Shown: one piece after another, positions 12,716 through 13,179 of the stretch
How positions within the stretch are numbered: the stretch's first letter is position 1
Layout of the letters: every line of letters starts with the position of its first letter
Assembly (NCBI GenBank): GCA_028711925.1
Contig: JAQTRH010000019.1
Location: 1 to 13,179 of the forward strand
Length of the DNA stretch: 13,179 bases
Source of the DNA: Candidatus Nanoarchaeia archaeon
Lineage (GTDB): Archaea; Nanobdellota; Nanobdellia; Woesearchaeales; CG1-02-33-12
Reading direction: 5' to 3'
The notes under the pieces: generated by a model
The model's input: only the letters and a program-made list of their open reading frames with translations
What the model was told of the DNA's origin: nothing
Databases searched by the model: none
Translations under genes and position numbers: made by a program

Positions 12716-13051
12716 ATGAACAGGGGCAGGCCAATCCGGAGCAGGATAAGGCAGAATATTGTGGAGATTTTGTACTTTATGAAGTCTGCTTACGGTTATG
12801 AGATTTACAAGGTGTATGTTGATATATTTCCCTCTGTTACAATGCGCTCTATTTACTATCATTTAAAAAAAGGCCTTTCATTAAAAGAGTTCAAGATAAG
12901 TAAAATAAAAAGCGAGAAAGGAGACTATTCATGGGGCCTGGAAGCAGAAAAAACTTATTATTCGCTTGATGCAAACGCAAAACCTCAGATAGACAAGAAA
13001 GTAAAAGTTTATTTTGAGAAAAAACCTAGAAAAGCCCAGCAAAAAAAGTGA
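12716..13051 (+). CDS. PadR-like winged-helix DNA-binding protein
   Basis: An 111-residue basic protein. The N-terminus MNRGRPIRSRIRQNIVEILYF leads into helix 1; GYEIYKVY (27-34) is the PadR-like helix 2 motif; VTMRSIYYHLKKGL (41-54) is the likely recognition helix; and residues about 55-85 (with GDYSWG and EKTYYSL) form the wing. The C-terminal helix used by classical PadR proteins for dimerisation is replaced by a Lys-rich tail (93-111). Probably a transcription factor or chromatin-associated protein; its targets are not evident. It is divergent from the HAD pair, so local control is possible. The gene end overlaps the opposing membrane-protein gene by 26 nt. I recall similar short proteins in DPANN genomes but cannot verify that here. 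Confidence 0.75.
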   Translation: MNRGRPIRSRIRQNIVEILYFMKSAYGYEIYKVYVDIFPSVTMRSIYYHLKKGLSLKEFKISKIKSEKGDYSWGLEAEKTYYSLDANAKPQIDKKVKVYFEKKPRKAQQKK

Positions 13052-13179
13052 ATATGTTCTGTATTAAAGACCAGAAAACATTGAGGACTATTAATCCAAG
13101 TACAACAAGGCTTGTTCCTTTCCATATTCTGTCGCCTTTTTCCTTGCCAAAAAACCTGTGCGCTGCTAGCTGAACCATT
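13026..13179 (-). CDS. Membrane protein, C-terminal fragment, cut by the right edge
   Basis: An open minus-strand frame runs from the window edge to TAG at 13026-13028. From an in-frame Met at 13178 it gives 50 residues: a basic stretch with HRFFGKEKGDRIWKG, then a hydrophobic segment (about 22-39, TSLVVLGLIVLNVFWSLI) long enough for one membrane helix, then NIFTFFAGLF. Basic residues before the helix suggest the positive-inside rule. Whether the Met is the start or internal cannot be told, since only one base lies upstream. Its 3' end overlaps the winged-helix gene by 26 nt, and T-rich antisense sequence of that gene's Lys-rich tail follows. The product is unrecognised. Frame length, hydrophobic pattern and convergent layout are the only support. 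Confidence 0.5.
   Translation of the reverse strand, partial: MVQLAAHRFFGKEKGDRIWKGTSLVVLGLIVLNVFWSLIQNIFTFFAGLF

Noticed and set aside
12716..13179. Toxin-antitoxin or defence module from the small winged-helix gene and the membrane fragment
   Set aside because: The two genes are convergent on opposite strands, not an operon, and no toxin or effector motif is visible.

Overview
This is a compact, AT-rich archaeal chromosome segment. Most promoters have a TATA element centred about 25-30 nt before an ATG, which implies leaderless mRNAs. A few genes instead carry an archaeal Shine-Dalgarno sequence (AGGTG). Archaeal-type genes (endonuclease Q, archaeal-style Nth and PEP synthase, a PadR-like winged-helix protein), very short gene gaps and a tiny lysine-rich basic protein suggest a DPANN lineage such as Pacearchaeota or Woesearchaeota. 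That placement is inferred from style and gene content, not from a marker gene. I see no rRNA, tRNA, CRISPR array, insertion sequence or phage gene.

Layout. (1) 2-3694, plus strand: an overlapping three-gene carbohydrate operon with a GT3 (eukaryote-type) glycogen synthase cut by the left edge, a GalT-like nucleotidylyltransferase and a GDE_C-type debranching enzyme. (2) 3730-6130: endonuclease Q on plus, converging on a cupredoxin-like lipoprotein and endonuclease III on minus. The two DNA-repair enzymes act on deaminated or oxidised bases. (3) 6218-6671: a 32-residue lysine-repeat peptide (minus), then an extremely AT-rich divergent intergenic region with three inverted repeats, including a perfect 23-bp palindrome. 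(4) 6672-8232: a PfkB-family sugar kinase and an iron-sulfur flavoprotein. (5) 8234-11326: protein-L-isoaspartate methyltransferase (minus), divergent from PEP synthase (plus); the latter may be preceded by a 10-codon leader ORF whose stop overlaps its start. (6) 11323-12615: two tandem, paralogous HAD phosphatases (minus), each apparently with its own promoter. (7) 12716-13179: a winged-helix DNA-binding protein (plus) whose end overlaps a membrane protein cut by the right edge (minus).

Read together, the metabolic genes suggest storage-polysaccharide turnover linked to gluconeogenesis. PEP synthase turns pyruvate into PEP, GalT could exchange sugar-1-phosphates with UDP-sugars, glycogen synthase polymerises, and the debranching enzyme trims branches. 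The YihX-like HAD proteins could dephosphorylate sugar phosphates. EndoQ, Nth and isoaspartate methyltransferase are damage-repair functions. I see no clear defence or mobile system. The most unusual items are the lysine-repeat peptide and its palindrome-rich upstream region, the possible ppsA leader ORF, the degenerate cupredoxin, the GT3 synthase with a thinned arginine helix, and convergent gene ends whose A-rich tails appear to serve as terminators for the opposite strand.
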